The notes under the pieces: model-generated
The model's input: only the letters and a program-made list of their open reading frames with translations
What the model was told of the DNA's origin: nothing
The model's database searches: none
Shown: in pieces, positions 47,449 through 59,779 of the stretch
How the letters are laid out: the number at the start of each line of letters is the position of its first letter
Position numbering within the stretch: position 1 is the first letter of the stretch
Source: Pseudocercospora fijiensis CIRAD86
Lineage: Eukaryota > Ascomycota > Dothideomycetes > Mycosphaerellales > Mycosphaerellaceae
Length of the DNA stretch: 64,000 bases
Direction of reading: 5' to 3'
NCBI RefSeq assembly: GCF_000340215.1
Contig: NW_006921539.1
Location: 1,374,507 to 1,438,506, forward strand
Position numbers and translations under genes: made by a program

Positions 47449-48991
47449 TGCATCATGGGGTCCTCCACATACTGCATGCTCTTAGATCTTCTGTGGGCAG
47501 TAGTGTAGAGAGAAGAAGCTTCTTCTACACCTGAAGCACATCCGGGAAAGACTGGCATTTTGTTGTTTGTTAACCGTGCAGCTGACATTCGTCAAGTGCG
47601 TTGGCAAAGTCTTCGGCACCAAGAGCTTGGTGGCGTTGACAACGTGATGTCAACCATGGGTTGCTTTGATATATTGTGAGAAGATGATAAGTAACCACGG
47701 CAGGAAAGGCAAACCATGGGATGACCTGTAGTCAAATGCCATGGTCAGGCGGCGAGTGGACCGCTATGATATGTGTTGTCGCGTGAGCACTGAACAGCTT
47801 ATTGGGCGATTCCGACTTTGGGAGAAAGGGATAGGTGTCGATCTTGCTCCCTGTATCATCCTGCTCCACTTAGTCTGTTCGAATTGCAGGTCGTACCCAA
47901 TGCTTCTTCCTGGGACTCACGCGTGTTGCAATAATAATGATTCAGCTGCATTCCAGCCTCGGAGTAAGCATTAGCACGTTTGTCGCGCTAGTGCAGCCTT
48001 ATTGCAATGATGTGCCGTTTGGAAAGGCTGGGGTCGTCAATCTCTGCTGATTGGTCGGGTGTGTTGTTTCTGTTCAGCATCTTTGCAATGTCCGCTCTTA
48101 TCGTCGCTTACATCTATTCTACCCTATGTATGCGCCTCGAGATGAATCTTCCTTGGAATGCTCAACGACCGGAACGTCTCCGAACTTGTTGAGATGTCAT
48201 TCGGCGTATGAAGACTCGTCGCTCTCAGTGACCAAGTCCACATTCAAAGCCACAACTGCGCCACGGATGGGATGGGGCACATGCTGGAAGTCAGATGAAG
48301 AGGTTCTTCTTGCTTCTCAGGCTGGAAAGGAGCAAGCCCGATGGCAGGGTGTTGTGAGTCACGCTCTGACGAGATACCAAGACTTGGTCATATTGCCATG
48401 TCGAGCTGAACTGACGGGAAGGGAAGACATATGTCGTGCGGGCTGCAGGTACTGTAGAAGATGGCGAATAAGGAGAGCCGGCCAAGAATACCCGAACCTT
48501 TTCCGCCCGTGTCCAAGGTCAGCGTCATAGCGCCAAGGCCAAGGTGGGTGGATGTGGATGTTGAGTTGGAGAAAGGCGAAAGGCGAAAGGCGAAAGGCGA
48601 AAGGCGAAAGGCGAAAGGCGAAAGGCGAAAGGCGAAAGGCGAAAGGCGAAAGGCGAAAGGCGAAAGGCGAAAGGCAGCATTTGTTTGCTCGACTTCTTTC
48701 TTTCCTGCTAGAGGCCGCCTCTGACTCTTGCTTACCAGCTCACTGCTGAGAATATTCCAGGCTTTTCAGGCTTCTCCGCCGTGTTTGCCCCTCCCATCGA
48801 AGGCCTCCGCAGTACTTCACTCACTTGGAGGCATCTACCTGGTCGCGCGCAAACCCTAAATCGTTCTCTGACGTACACATCGCGCATCCCAGGTCGCGTG
48901 AACGGCTTTGTATGAGTTCAGCACCAAGTCAGCTTCGGCGCGCGGAAAGACCTTCTAGAAGAGTGCTGGAAGTGGCATCGGAATCGCAGTC
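47449..48991. other. intergenic, about 1.5 kb
   Basis: Divergent promoter region of the acyltransferase (minus) and the penta-EF-hand gene (plus). No supported gene; the open frame at 48051-48530 has no motif and runs into the heptamer array. Composition is normal. Confidence 0.45.
48571..48675. repeat. GGCGAAA heptamer minisatellite
   Basis: About 15 almost perfect copies of GAAAGGC. It lies about 320 bases upstream of the penta-EF-hand start. A 7-base unit translates in all three frames to KGERRKA-type repeats, which explains the repetitive open frames here. Confidence 0.95.
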
Positions 48992-50250
48992 ATGTCTGGC
49001 GCCTACAATCGCGGCGGCTACAACCCAGATGCTCTGCCAGCGTACGTATACCTCCTCTGCTCCTGCCCGCCTTGAGACACCTTTCCCCCAGAATGTTTAG
49101 TGAAATGCCTCTCATGGCGCATCACGCTGACAAGCATGTCCACTGGAACAGACACGCCGAGCCCGAGCAAGCAGCCGCCATGATGGGCAATCGAGACAAT
49201 CGCAGCAACTCCAGCGCCAACTATAACAAGCCTGTACCTCCGCCTCCCCAAAATGTGCAAAATCTCCGACCCTCGCACAACGATACCTACGGCCGACAAA
49301 GTCCCGCGAGCGCATATCAGAACCCTCAGCCGCCTGGTGCATATGGCTCTTCGAATCCTCCACCGCCGCCGCAGAATCAGGGAGCCTACAATGACTATGC
49401 AAGAGGGAACAGTCCACGTTATGATCAGTACAGCCAGAACCCACAGTCTCCACGCTATGGAGGCCCAGCCCAAGGCCAACAGGGAGCATATGGACAGCAA
49501 GGCTACAACCAAGCGCCAAGCCACGGCGCTCCTCCTCGCGGTAGCAGCTATGGTGGCTTGACTTCGCCTCCTCCACCAGCAAACTACGGGCAAGGGCCAG
49601 CCCCGCAAGCATACCACAATCGACCTCCAATCCCAGAACATCAACGAGCTCCGACTGTCGCCCCTCCACCGCCTCGTGACGGCAACGATCGCGACGCCCT
49701 GTGGCCGCTCTTCCTTCAAGTCGACAAGGACCGCTCTGGTCAGCTCACTGAAGCAGAACTCCAACGCGCACTGGTGAATGGTGACTACACAGCTTTTGAC
49801 TCACACACGGTGAAAATGATGATCCGAATGTTTGACACCGATCGCAGCGGTACAATCAATTTCGATGAGTTCTGTGGACTGTGGGGCTTCTTAGCAGCAT
49901 GGAGAGCACTGTTCGACAGATTCGACGTCGACAGGAGTGGAAACATTAGCCTGAGAGAGTTTGAGGATGCGCTGGTAGCATTTGGATACAGGCTGAGCCC
50001 GCAGTTCGTGCAGCTGCTCTTCACAACCTACGCACGGCAGCGGAGTCGTGGAAGAGGCGATGATGGAGAAAGAGAAAGGGTGCTCTCGTTTGATCTCTTC
50101 GTGCAGGCTTGCATCAGTCTGAAGAGGATGACGGACGTATTCAAAAAGTACGATACCGATCGCGATGGATATATCACATTGAGTTTTGAGGAATTCCTTA
50201 CAGGTGAGTTGAAACCAAGCGCTGCTGTTGAGGAAACAGCGACTGACTAG
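48992..50250 (+). CDS. pef1: penta-EF-hand calcium-binding protein (Pef1/ALG-2-like)
   Basis: Exon 1 48992-49041 (MSGAYNRGGYNPDALPA), intron GTACGT..CAG, exon 2 49152-50250; 382 residues. The N-terminal 200 residues are Pro/Gly/Gln/Tyr-rich (PPPPPQNQGAY, GPAQGQQGAYGQQGY) and flexible. Five EF-hands follow: DKDRSGQLTEAE, DTDRSGTINFDE, DVDRSGNISLRE, a degenerate fourth around RERVLSFDLF, and DTDRDGYITLSFEE. This is the peflin/ALG-2 layout; such proteins bind Ca2+, dimerise through EF5 and act in membrane trafficking and budding. A GTGAGT donor after FLT at 50202 and a CAG at 50264 could splice out 63 bases and replace the C terminus. A C-terminal intron would change only the last residues. The call is firm, the terminus less so. 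Confidence 0.9.
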
Positions 50251-50860
50251 GCACGCACGGCAGGTGCGCAAAGTCTCTTCCTCTTCAACTCCATTTCCGC
50301 GCAAACCGACACCGGACTCTACTAAGCACGAAGCTGACTCATCGTCAGAAATCCTTAAACAGAAGTGAGCAAACCTGGAAGTGCATCAAACACCACCAAG
50401 CTCTCCGGAGGAAGCTCTCTGGACCCGGTGCAACTGCGACAACCAGACGCCAGCCGGCAATAGCACAGTATCCTGGCCCTTGTCGAAAGTCTGAGCCTGC
50501 GATGCCGACATCGGGCTGCGCTCGCAAACACCTTCCCTGAAGGCTGATGGTAAGCAGAATACAGTCTGCCATGGGAATAAGACCTATTCCCGGGCCATTT
50601 GGATGGCGCTGCATGGCATGTCTCGTATGAGGCATGGTCGTGAAACGGACGAGAGGAAGCTTCATCCGCATGAGTCCATACTCGTGCGTTCAAGCATTAC
50701 CCGGGGAAAGCGTACACGCAGGCCGCATAGCAGGCCAGAAGAGACATTGGCATAGGCATACAGGATAATTTTGATCGAATGTGATACCCGAGTGAACAAC
50801 GACATCCTCAACATCCGATCCAGCAATCTCATCCCCTTCTTCATACCTCTTATCTTTCCT
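50251..50860. other. convergent intergenic region, possible alternative last exon of the penta-EF-hand gene
   Basis: If the GTGAGT donor at about 50202 is used, the plus-strand frame continues from about 50265 through LFLFNSISAQTDTGLY to a TAA near 50325. No other gene is supported; the rest is 3' flank of dynamitin. Confidence 0.4.
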
Positions 50861-52144
50861 TCATCTCCCCAGTGCCTTGACCCTCTTCTCCAAATCATCA
50901 ACCCAGCCCTTCACAGTACTTCCATTCCTCCCATTCGCCTCATCAGCATTCTTCACAGCTTCCTCAACTTTCTCCAACCCTTCCCTCCACATTTTCAACT
51001 CCTGCTCCATCTCCGCTTGTCTATGCTCCAAACTCTCCAAATCTGCGCTCGCATTGGCCGCCGTGGTATGCAACGTCCGTAAACTCCTCAACCGTGTCAT
51101 CAGAGCAGGAATCGTCGGCGAAAGGGCTCGAAGAGTAGGAATCAGAGTGTAAAGAGACTGTAAACGTGCCATGTCTTCGGCTGTGAGGAGTGTAGGTGCT
51201 TCTTCTTCTTCATCATCATCTTCGTCTTCTTCCGCGTGAGAGGAAGAAGGTTTTCCGTTTGCGGATTGTTTTTGGAGATAAGCAAGCGTTTGGGCTTCGA
51301 GTTTCAATTTTTGAATTCTACTGGAGAGGTGTTCGAGGGAGCTGAGGTTTGTTGCGGAAGTTAGGGTTGCGAGTTGGTGGTCGAGGAGGGTGAGGCTGGG
51401 GAGGATGGGTGTTGTTGGCGTTTCGGTGAGGCTGTCGAGAGCGGAGATTCCTAATGAGGATTCTAGAGCTGCGAGACGGGAGTCGAAGGTAGAGACTTTG
51501 TTCAAGGTCTGTTCGTCGGTGATGTCTTCTTGATCTGCTCCTGCTGTTGCTGGAGGTGCTGTCGTCGGTGCATCGTGAAAAATGCTGCCTCTTCTACGGT
51601 GACCTTTGCGTTTTGTGGAGGGCACGTCGATTCCTGCTAGGAGTCTGCTGAGCGTCTCGCAATCATCGAGCATATCTCCATCTCCTTCCTCCTCCTCTTC
51701 ATCATCATCCTCGCCCTCTGCTGCTTCCTGCTTTTCCGCCTCAGCTTCTGCTTTACATTCTTCAATCTCCTTCCTCAATCGTGCGATTCTTGCTTCAAGA
51801 GTCTCGTCTTCATCAACATCTCGCGGCCGACTCCGCGTTCTATAGCCTTTGCGCTTTCCGTCTACGCGATCGCTGATGTCTGTGCCTTTGGTGACGAGAC
51901 GGCGACTTTGCTCCCCAAAGCGACTCCTTGCCCGCTCGGGATACAATCGTCTCCTGCTCACACCATAGCTGTCGGTGTCGTCTTCCTCTTCAGAGGTGTC
52001 TGAGGCTTCAGACGGCACTTGCGAGTGTGTCTGCTGCGTGCTTGTTGTCGTATCGCCGTCCGTGACATCGCCTGTTTCGTACACATCTGGCGCGGTGTCG
52101 TAGCCTGGAAGCTGAGCGAGCTTGTGTGGTCCTTCTGTAGTCAT
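50861..52144 (-). CDS. dynamitin (dynactin subunit 2), single exon
   Basis: 427 residues from the ATG at 52144. N terminus MTTEGPHKLAQLPGYDTAPD with DVYETGD matches the conserved dynamitin start (LPG/D..PDVYET), the Arp1-binding peptide of the dynactin shoulder. A long coiled-coil protein follows: TLEARIARLRKEIEECKAEA, then an acidic stretch (GEDDDEEEEEGDGD), FDSRLAALESSLGI, LEHLSSRIQKLKLEA, and a C-terminal coil ending WVDDLEKRVKALGR. Dynamitin joins dynactin to dynein for nuclear and vesicle transport. An in-frame upstream ATG at 52246 adds a Cys-rich stretch unlike the family, so 52144 is preferred. The start lies only about 0.2 kb from the RIP-mutated LINE. Confidence 0.85.
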   Translation of the reverse strand: MTTEGPHKLAQLPGYDTAPDVYETGDVTDGDTTTSTQQTHSQVPSEASDTSEEEDDTDSYGVSRRRLYPERARSRFGEQSRRLVTKGTDISDRVDGKRKGYRTRSRPRDVDEDETLEARIARLRKEIEECKAEAEAEKQEAAEGEDDDEEEEEGDGDMLDDCETLSRLLAGIDVPSTKRKGHRRRGSIFHDAPTTAPPATAGADQEDITDEQTLNKVSTFDSRLAALESSLGISALDSLTETPTTPILPSLTLLDHQLATLTSATNLSSLEHLSSRIQKLKLEAQTLAYLQKQSANGKPSSSHAEEDEDDDEEEEAPTLLTAEDMARLQSLYTLIPTLRALSPTIPALMTRLRSLRTLHTTAANASADLESLEHRQAEMEQELKMWREGLEKVEEAVKNADEANGRNGSTVKGWVDDLEKRVKALGR

Positions 52145-52330
52145 GTTTGCCAGATCGCTTGGTGTTGCTCTCAAGATTCTTGGGAGCTCGGTGAAGGCGC
52201 TGGTGTCACATCGGCAAAACGTTTCACCGACGCATCGACCACACATTCATCAGCAATCATCGTTCCTGCCCTGCTCAAAAAAAACTTCCGCAACAACATA
52301 TTCTATACTACACAGAAACACACATCAGTT
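52145..52330. promoter_or_regulatory. compressed dynamitin promoter between the gene and the LINE
   Basis: About 190 bases of normal-composition DNA precede the RIP-type sequence that starts near 52340. Whatever promoter dynamitin uses must be here or inside the transposon. No motif assigned. Confidence 0.4.
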
Positions 52331-52407
52331 GAACCGCTGCGACGTAACGATTCCGCTAGTACTAATATTTTCGTGATACGACGAGGCGCTACCTCGCTAT
52401 CGCTAAA

Positions 52408-54640
52408 ATGAGTCCCGCGACGCGTCCGATTAAAACAAACTAGCGACTAACAACACTAAAACTATACTATACCGACCCATTATTAGATAATATAACCATT
52501 ATAACGAAGCACTGCTACGACCTCGGAGTATAGTTAAAGGGCGAGCCTAGAAAGAGTAAACCGACTAAATAAGACGCGCTTCGAATACTAGATAAACTAG
52601 TAGAGCTCTGCCTAAACTACGCGTCCTAAGTAAACAACTACGCGACGAACGATATTAGCAAAATGCTATATAACATTTAAGCGAGAATAATTGCTTCGGT
52701 AGCGATTAGAAAGGAGACTCTCTACTACGTACGGACTAGCCCTCGCGGTAATGCCCTCGTAGTCTATAAATCTACTTAAGCCGTATAGAAGGCGGTCCTC
52801 TCTTTACAGAGCTTATACCTCGGCTAAAGGGGAAGAACGAACGAACAATTATTAGTATACTCCCTACGAATTCGAATACCCGACCTAGTAATATAGAAAG
52901 CCCTCCGGATAGCCGACTAAGAACTATATAAGATACTCTCCCTAATCAATAAGAACGCCCGAAATTAGGGAGTCTAAGCATAGGTAGCAGCAGCTAAACA
53001 ACTACTATTAAGCGACCTAGAACTACACTTCGATAGCTACGCGGAGAGAGAGCAATTTATACGACAATCGGCACCGTTTTTAAATAGACTAGGCTTAGGA
53101 ACTACTATTATTACCTATACCTACCTACTAGTCGTCTATAGCATACCGATACGCACAATTAGCATATATACGGCAGGCAAGCAAAAGGCTATTAAGGAGA
53201 TCCTCCTATAGAATAGTATAGCTATACTAAACGGAGCGATTACCTATATCGGCTAGCTAGTTAAAACTAGGGCGAATAGTAAACCGACCTTATTAATCGT
53301 TCTACACTTTACCCGCGCTTTAGACGCTAACAAGGTACTCAGACAAGGCCTACGATAGTATAGTAGCCTATACGTAGCCGAAATCTATAAGCTAGGCGCG
53401 AGAATCTAGTAGTGCTTTAAATGCTAAATATACGGTTATAACGGAACCCGGTGCCGCACGCTAGATCGATGCCTACTATGTGCTAGGCTATACAAGAAGG
53501 AGGCTTGCTCGCTAGGCATACTACTGTACTACGCACTATATACTAGGCTATATATAGCATTTAGCGAGGGCTGCCCCGAGAGGAGGAAGGCTAAAGTAAA
53601 GGCGGCGAAGAGCCGTAAACACTACATAAGGTTTGACGTTCCTACTAAGGAACAACTAATAGGAAAGTAGGGCATTCGAGTAGTAGAAGTAGGCGACTAG
53701 CGAGACCCGGAAAGTAGCTAAGCTAAGACGCTAGGGGTACAATTAAAACAGACCGGCTATATTATACTACCCGACTCGGACCTATAAAGTAACTAGGACC
53801 TACCGGAGAGGCTCTATTCGGACCTAGGTAAACAACGCGTCTAACGCGTCTCGGACCCTAGTAGTAGTATAGCAAAAGCAATAGCTCCCGCACTAAGTAC
53901 TAAAGCAAATTTAACGTCTTTATCGCTAACTCTAGTCGTGCTAATACCTTGCCTAACGTAGACGCAGAGGGAAACCTAGCTAGAAGCTATACCTGTTTTT
54001 ACTAATCCTAAAGACTACTACTAGGAGCGCCCGTTAACGACTATAGTAGGAACACTAAAGAAAGGTAACGCACCGCTTTTACCGCTCTCCTACTTAAAGA
54101 CCCGTATCCGGGACCTTCGGGCTAAAGCTAAAACGTTTAAAGACCTTATTTAAGCCGAGTAGGTCCGGGAACGCGCTAAATTACGAAAGAGAAAGCAACT
54201 ATTTGACGAGGACCCCCTTTAGCAGTATACTAACGGCTAGTAATCTAGCGCGGACTTAGGCGACTCTATCGGCGATATTAATATACTTAAATTACTAGAG
54301 GGCGGCAGAGGCAAAAGAACTAAGACCCTTATACCGAGTAGCTAATAGGTAGCGGCGCTTATCGCTAAAAAGAAAGCTAATAGCCTAAAACGCAAGAAAG
54401 TAGCTACCTCCTCTTCGAATAAAGAGAACGAACTATTAACGAAGAAAGTCGCTAGAATTACCCGGCAGTTAACTAAAGCGCCCGTCTATACCTTACTAAA
54501 GAAAGTCCTTATAGAAGACGAAAAATAGATGCTTAAACTAGTATAGGGAGACCCCCTACTAGGGGACGATAGCGATAGCAGCTCCGGCGATAACAGTAGT
54601 AGTAGCAACGAGTCGACGGACTTACCGAATTAACCGGACA
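52408..54640 (+). pseudogene. LINE ORF1 (gag-like, zinc knuckles), degraded
   Basis: Starts MSPATRPIKT. Translation through RIP stops keeps one frame with ALRILDKLVELCLNYAS and PRGNALVVYKST. CFKC*IYGYNGTRCRT (about 53410-53465) is followed by CLLCARLYKKEACS and CPERRKAKVK, CCHC-type knuckles of LINE nucleocapsid-like proteins. The C-terminal half is charged and Lys/Arg-rich. It would coat the LINE RNA. Confidence 0.7.
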
Positions 54641-57600
54641 GTTACAACGACGTAATAGACCGGTAGGGCGGCTACTCTCGAAGACGCTACGAATACTTTA
54701 GTACAATGTAGCCGGCAGCCTTTACCGGATAGCCGCGCTCTTCGACGGTAATTAAATTTATAAATACGATATTATCGCTATTTAGGAGCCCTATCTAAAT
54801 CGACAAAACGAAGGCTACGTAATAACCTACTACCTATAGAAGGACCTCTTCTAGCTACTCTTCTTAGGAAAGCCGGACGCACGAGTAGCAACTTTCGTAA
54901 CTAAATATTAGGATACGAGCGAATAGATAACTTATCTTACTAAGGAATACGTTTATAAAATAACTATCCGGTCGGGGCTATAAACGGTAACAGTAATTAA
55001 TACCTACTAACCGCCGATTAACAATGATTCTATAGTAATTTAATACCTCTACCGGTATATTACAAGGTATACGATAATAGTTAGGGATTTTAACGCCTAC
55101 TATTAAGACTAGATGCTAGACCGACCGAATAACGCTAGGGGTAGGCACCTTGCCTAACTAACTTAGGACTACTATTTGGTTTAGGTAGTCCCCCGCGGCT
55201 AAACTATACGAATTAACCCGCGAGACGGGGGCATATCTACCCTCGATTTAGTCTTTTACTCGCTAACGGTAACATACCGCAACCTCTCGGTTAGTACTAA
55301 ATACGACTAGGATTTAGACTATCTTCTAATCGAATCGACCTTCCTCTTCGCCGATCTCCTATCAAATTAGAAGAAAGAACCCCGAAAGAAATAGAAGGAT
55401 ACCGACATTTACGCCCTATCCGCTTACCTCCGCTAACTCTAGGTACTAACAATGTAAGAGCTAGACACCCTAGAGAGGCTAGATAAATATATAATCAGAC
55501 TTTAGGCTATCCTTTACTAAGCTATAGAGGAAGTAGTACCGACGGTTCGCTATACTAAAGGCAGGACTAGGACCGGATAGAAATTAGGCTTTACCTAGCT
55601 CCGCTAGGAGACAAGACGACTAAAACGATACCTCCGACGCTATTAAATTACCGAGGGACCTAAGTACGAAGAATACCGGCAGCTATATAAAGAATACAAG
55701 CAGAAAATCCGAGCCTAGAAGCGTAAGAGCTTTAGGCAAGACATAGCAGCATACGACAATAACCTGCTGCGCCTGTGGAAGGTAATCAAATAGAAGTCTA
55801 ACTAGGGGTGCCCGCGAACCTTATACTTTCCGACAATGTAGCATAAAGGCTAATCGGTTACCTCTAGTTACGATAAAGCTAAACTCCTCGAGGCCGCCTT
55901 CTTTCTAATATAGAGGTAGGCAGACCTAGCCGATATTACGTAGGATTTTACCTACCCTAAGCTAATCCCCTACCCGCCGATTACCCTCTACGAGGTAGCG
56001 TTAGCGGTAAAGAAGATAGCTACCGGCAAAGTACTAGGACCCGACGGAATCCCGGCGGAGATAATTAAGAAAGCCTTGCTACACCTACCGCTATCTAATA
56101 AAGACCTATCCGATCCCGACTATAAGTCCGAATTAGATAACGAAGACACTCCCCTATCTAGCAGCAGTAGCTCTAACTATACCGCTAATACTACGGCGAG
56201 CGCCTACTAACTAAGGGATAAGGAGAATATTAGACTAACACCGTTCTACGCATACTTAACGGCCCTCTTTAATATATCTCTAAAGCTTAGCTACTACCTA
56301 TAAGCGCTACGGACATCTACGACGGTCGCCCTTTAAAAGCTAGGAAAAGACCCGGTAATACCGAAGGGATACCGACCGATTGCATTACTTAATATAATCG
56401 GCAAATGCTTAGAAAGCATTATTGTAGAGAGAATGTACTAGGCATTCGAAACCTAGCAAATCCTCCCGACTAGCTACTTTAGGGGTAGAAAGGGCTACGC
56501 AATAGATAAGGCCCTTTACTCCCTAATCGAACCGATAGCCGACTTATAGCAATAAGGCGGTAAAGCCTCCGTACTAGCACTCGACATCTCCGGCGCTTTT
56601 AACTACGTCTCGCATTAAAGGCTACTTTATAATATACGTAGACGCCGCCTAGGCGGCGAGCTAGCTAAATAGATATAGAGCTTCCTTATAGGCTAGAGAA
56701 CACGCCTACGATTACTGGACATTATAGTACTAGAAGCAGAGGTTACCGTCGGGATACTATAGGGCTCGCCGCTTTTACTACTACTTTTCGTAGTCTTTAA
56801 CGTAGATCTAGTTAAGCAAACAAGCGCGGTCGAGAATAATATATTAGTAGCCTAGATTAACGACGTAACTATACTAGTTACCGGCCCGATAGTAGAGGCA
56901 GTTAAAAGGGTAATAAAAGAGTTAGTTACTATCTGCGAGAGATAGTTAGCGCAATACGCAGCTATCTTTGCACTAGCTAAGTTCTAACTTATCTACTTCT
57001 ACGCCCCGGGTACCCGCTACTAAACGACAAGAGACTCCGCCTTTACTATCGAATTTTAAGGAACAATTATCTAACCTACGGCGGCGGTTAAAATACTCGG
57101 AGTTACGCTAGACTTACGGCTAACATTCGCGGCATACCGAAAGGACATCGAAGCTAAAGCTACAAAGAAAACTAACGTTATCGCTATACTAAACAAATCC
57201 TTATAGGGAGCCTCGCTAATAGCAGTATAGCGAGCCTACCTAGCGACTATCCGACCCCTTCTTATATATAGTGCTTTAGTCTAGTACCGACCTAGTACGG
57301 CGGACGCAAAGAAAGCAGCAAAGCTTATTAATTCCATTTAGCACCTAGCAGCCTGTTAGATCGCCGGCGCCTTTAAAACGACCTTATAAGCAGCACTACA
57401 TACTAAGCTATACATTAAACTAGCTAAGGTATACCTCTAATTAGTATGCCTCTATACTTTTATTAGAATAGCTAGTCGACTATATAGTACTACACTTATT
57501 AAACGTGCGGACACGGACGTACGCTAGAGATAGACTATACTACTCGCTTACTATAAATAAGCGTACCTAGCAGTAGGCGGTACGCTACCGCTCTAAGTTT

Positions 57601-58780
57601 AACAAGTCTTTATTAATACGCTATAGGGAGAATACCCGAATATAGCAATACTAGATAATACCGACGAAGCTATTCGAAGGTACGACGAGACCTCTTAGCT
57701 ACTCGGCATTTACATCTATACTAACGGATTACTTAAAGAAAACAAAAAGGGTAATAGCAAACTCGGCTACTCGGCGGTATTACTAGATAGGAGAGTCTTC
57801 GAATCGAGACTACTCGGTATAGCCCCTTTCTTATTATCTTTCTACGTAGAAGCATACGGGCTTTTATTAGCACTCTAATCGATTATTTACTATAGTCTAG
57901 TTAAACCGGTTTATATCTATACCGACAATAGGGGACTCGTATAAAGAATTACCGATGCTAACGCTAATATAGTATAGGACGCTATCCGACAATTTTACGA
58001 GCTACGGCTATATATACTATGCCCTATCGCAATCTAATAGATACCCGGCTATTCGGGCATACTAGGCAATGAATTAGCGGACAAACTAGCAATAGAAGCC
58101 GCCGATAGAGCGCGACTAATTTATTCATCCCTAACCTATAACTATAAATAGGCAAAAGGACAAATCGATACCTTCCTTAAAGGTAAATAGTAACTTAAAT
58201 AGGCAGACGGCGACACAGGACGGAGTGTCTACCGACTATAGCCGCATATAACTAAAGACGTCCTTTAGAGATACTAACAAGCTAGCCGGCCGATAGGAAG
58301 CATTATTACCTAAATGCGGATAGGAAAGATAGCCCTTAACTAATACCTCTATAGAATCGGAGTAGTAGGCAGCCTATTCTACGGCCTATACATTAACGAG
58401 GATAATTACGAGCTATAACGCTAAACGCCCGTATATATACTGCTCGAATGCCTACGACTAACTAAAGATAGAGACAATATATAGGCAGCCCTCGGTAAAC
58501 GAATTACTAACCTCAACCTCCTTCTTAGTAACCTAGCGATAGTATAATAGGCAGCCCTATTACTACTAAAGGCGAAAGTCTTATAGCAGTTTAGGGCAGT
58601 CGATCCGGAACTCGTAGAATCTAAGTATAGCGACCTAATTTAAAAGCAAAGCGAAGCATTAAACTCTAAGAGAGAAGCTAAAGCCGCGAAGAAAGCCGCG
58701 AAACAGGTACGCTAGGCTTAGATAAAACGAAGATACGCGGAGGCTGCTAAGCAAGCAATTGCTTAAGCATTACCGGGTCT
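54640..58780 (+). pseudogene. LINE ORF2: endonuclease, reverse transcriptase, RNase H; degraded
   Basis: The endonuclease-like part about 54760-55400 includes YVYKITIRSGL, INTYQPPINND and TIIVRDFNAYY. RT about 55990-57000 includes KKIATGKVLGPDGIPAEIIK, IPKGYRPIALLNIIGKCLES, SVLALDISGAFNYVSH, VGIL*GSPLLLLLFVVFNVD and INDVTILV. RNase H about 57715-58130 includes IYTNGLLKENKKG, VYIYTDNRGLV and IPGYSGILGNELADKLAIEA. Many TAG/TAA stops fall at Trp or Gln. Retained RNase H and APE-type endonuclease suit the Tad1 clade of fungal LINEs. Confidence 0.82.
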
Positions 58781-58799
58781 AAGTTAAGTAGTATATAGT

Positions 58800-59770
58800 A
58801 CTTATATATAAAGAACGTGCTACCGTTCTAATTTAGTACCGCTAAAGCGGCTATACGAGAGACATCCGCCTAGACCGTTAAGCTACTACCAATCTTTGCT
58901 AAAGCATACTATAAAAAAGGGACGAAGGGTTATAACTAAGCAATTAAGTACAACGAAGCTGCTAGAGGGACTACCTACCGTTACAGGTCGTAGAAGGGCT
59001 TACGGACTGCGGTAGAAGGACACGAATCCTAAGTAACGAACGACTTACTATAATACAACTTAACGCGCCTAGCTTTATTACCTCGCACCGCTCTAAACGC
59101 CTACTATTTTTAAATAGGCGGACTAGTTTATTAAGTCGATCCCCCGATAGCGCTATATATGCCTTCTAATACGCACTATACGCTAACGAACCTAGTAGGT
59201 ACCTAAGGGCAACTATGTATATACCGCGACGATAGTTAAATGCCGCGCGTATCCCTATTAGCGTAAATTAATGCTACGCGCCGTATCTACTTATACGGCT
59301 ACTTAACCGAACGTCTCGCTAGCTAGCAAGTATACTAATAAAACTACTATCGAGCGGCTATCGACTAGTATAGCCCGGATATTAACACTAACCTCTTTAA
59401 AGCCTATTACTACCGGGCGTACGACTTATTAAAGCCGAGCCGCCCTGTAATACTACTACTACCCTTAGACTCTATATTTAAACTACTAATTAGGGGTAGG
59501 TAGTATACCTATCGCTTTAGGTAGTAGTAGAATAGACATTTATCTATAGTACGCCGGCAACTAGGTAGCTTAAGCCTACTGCTAGTAAGCTAATATATAT
59601 ATACTATACTCCTAACCGAGCGAGTAACCCCCTAGTTATATAAGGAGGCATTAGCTTATTTATTAAAACTCGTTAAGAGGTATATATCAATCTAAGGGAC
59701 ATTAAAAGGCGTACTAATCAAATGTTAACGGGAATGTCTATAGAATCATAACGATAGTAAGGCGAAGGAT
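58800..59770 (+). pseudogene. unidentified degraded coding stretch downstream of the LINE
   Basis: RIP-type DNA continues about 1 kb past the RNase H. A plus-strand frame with RIP-type stops reads PPIALYMPSNTHYTLTNLVG, further on INATRRIYLYGYLTERLAS, then LLKPSRPVILLLPLDSIFKL and YKEALAYLLKLVKRYISI. I do not recognise the family. It could be the tail of the LINE or part of a separate transposon. Confidence 0.45.
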
Positions 59771-59779
59771 TAGCACGGA

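Larger units (their letters stand above)
52340..58790 (+). mobile_element. Tad1-like LINE, RIP-mutated
   Basis: About 6.4 kb, plus strand, two-ORF layout: ORF1 from 52408 and ORF2 with endonuclease, RT and RNase H. No LTRs or terminal inverted repeats were found. A 5' untranslated stretch of about 70 bases precedes ORF1. The borders are set by the change in composition and are approximate; no poly(A) or target duplication was identified. Confidence 0.8.

Noticed and set aside
48461..48749. Open frames with KGERRKA repeats
   Set aside because: The 7-base array is not a multiple of three and stays open in all frames by chance; a repeat artefact.
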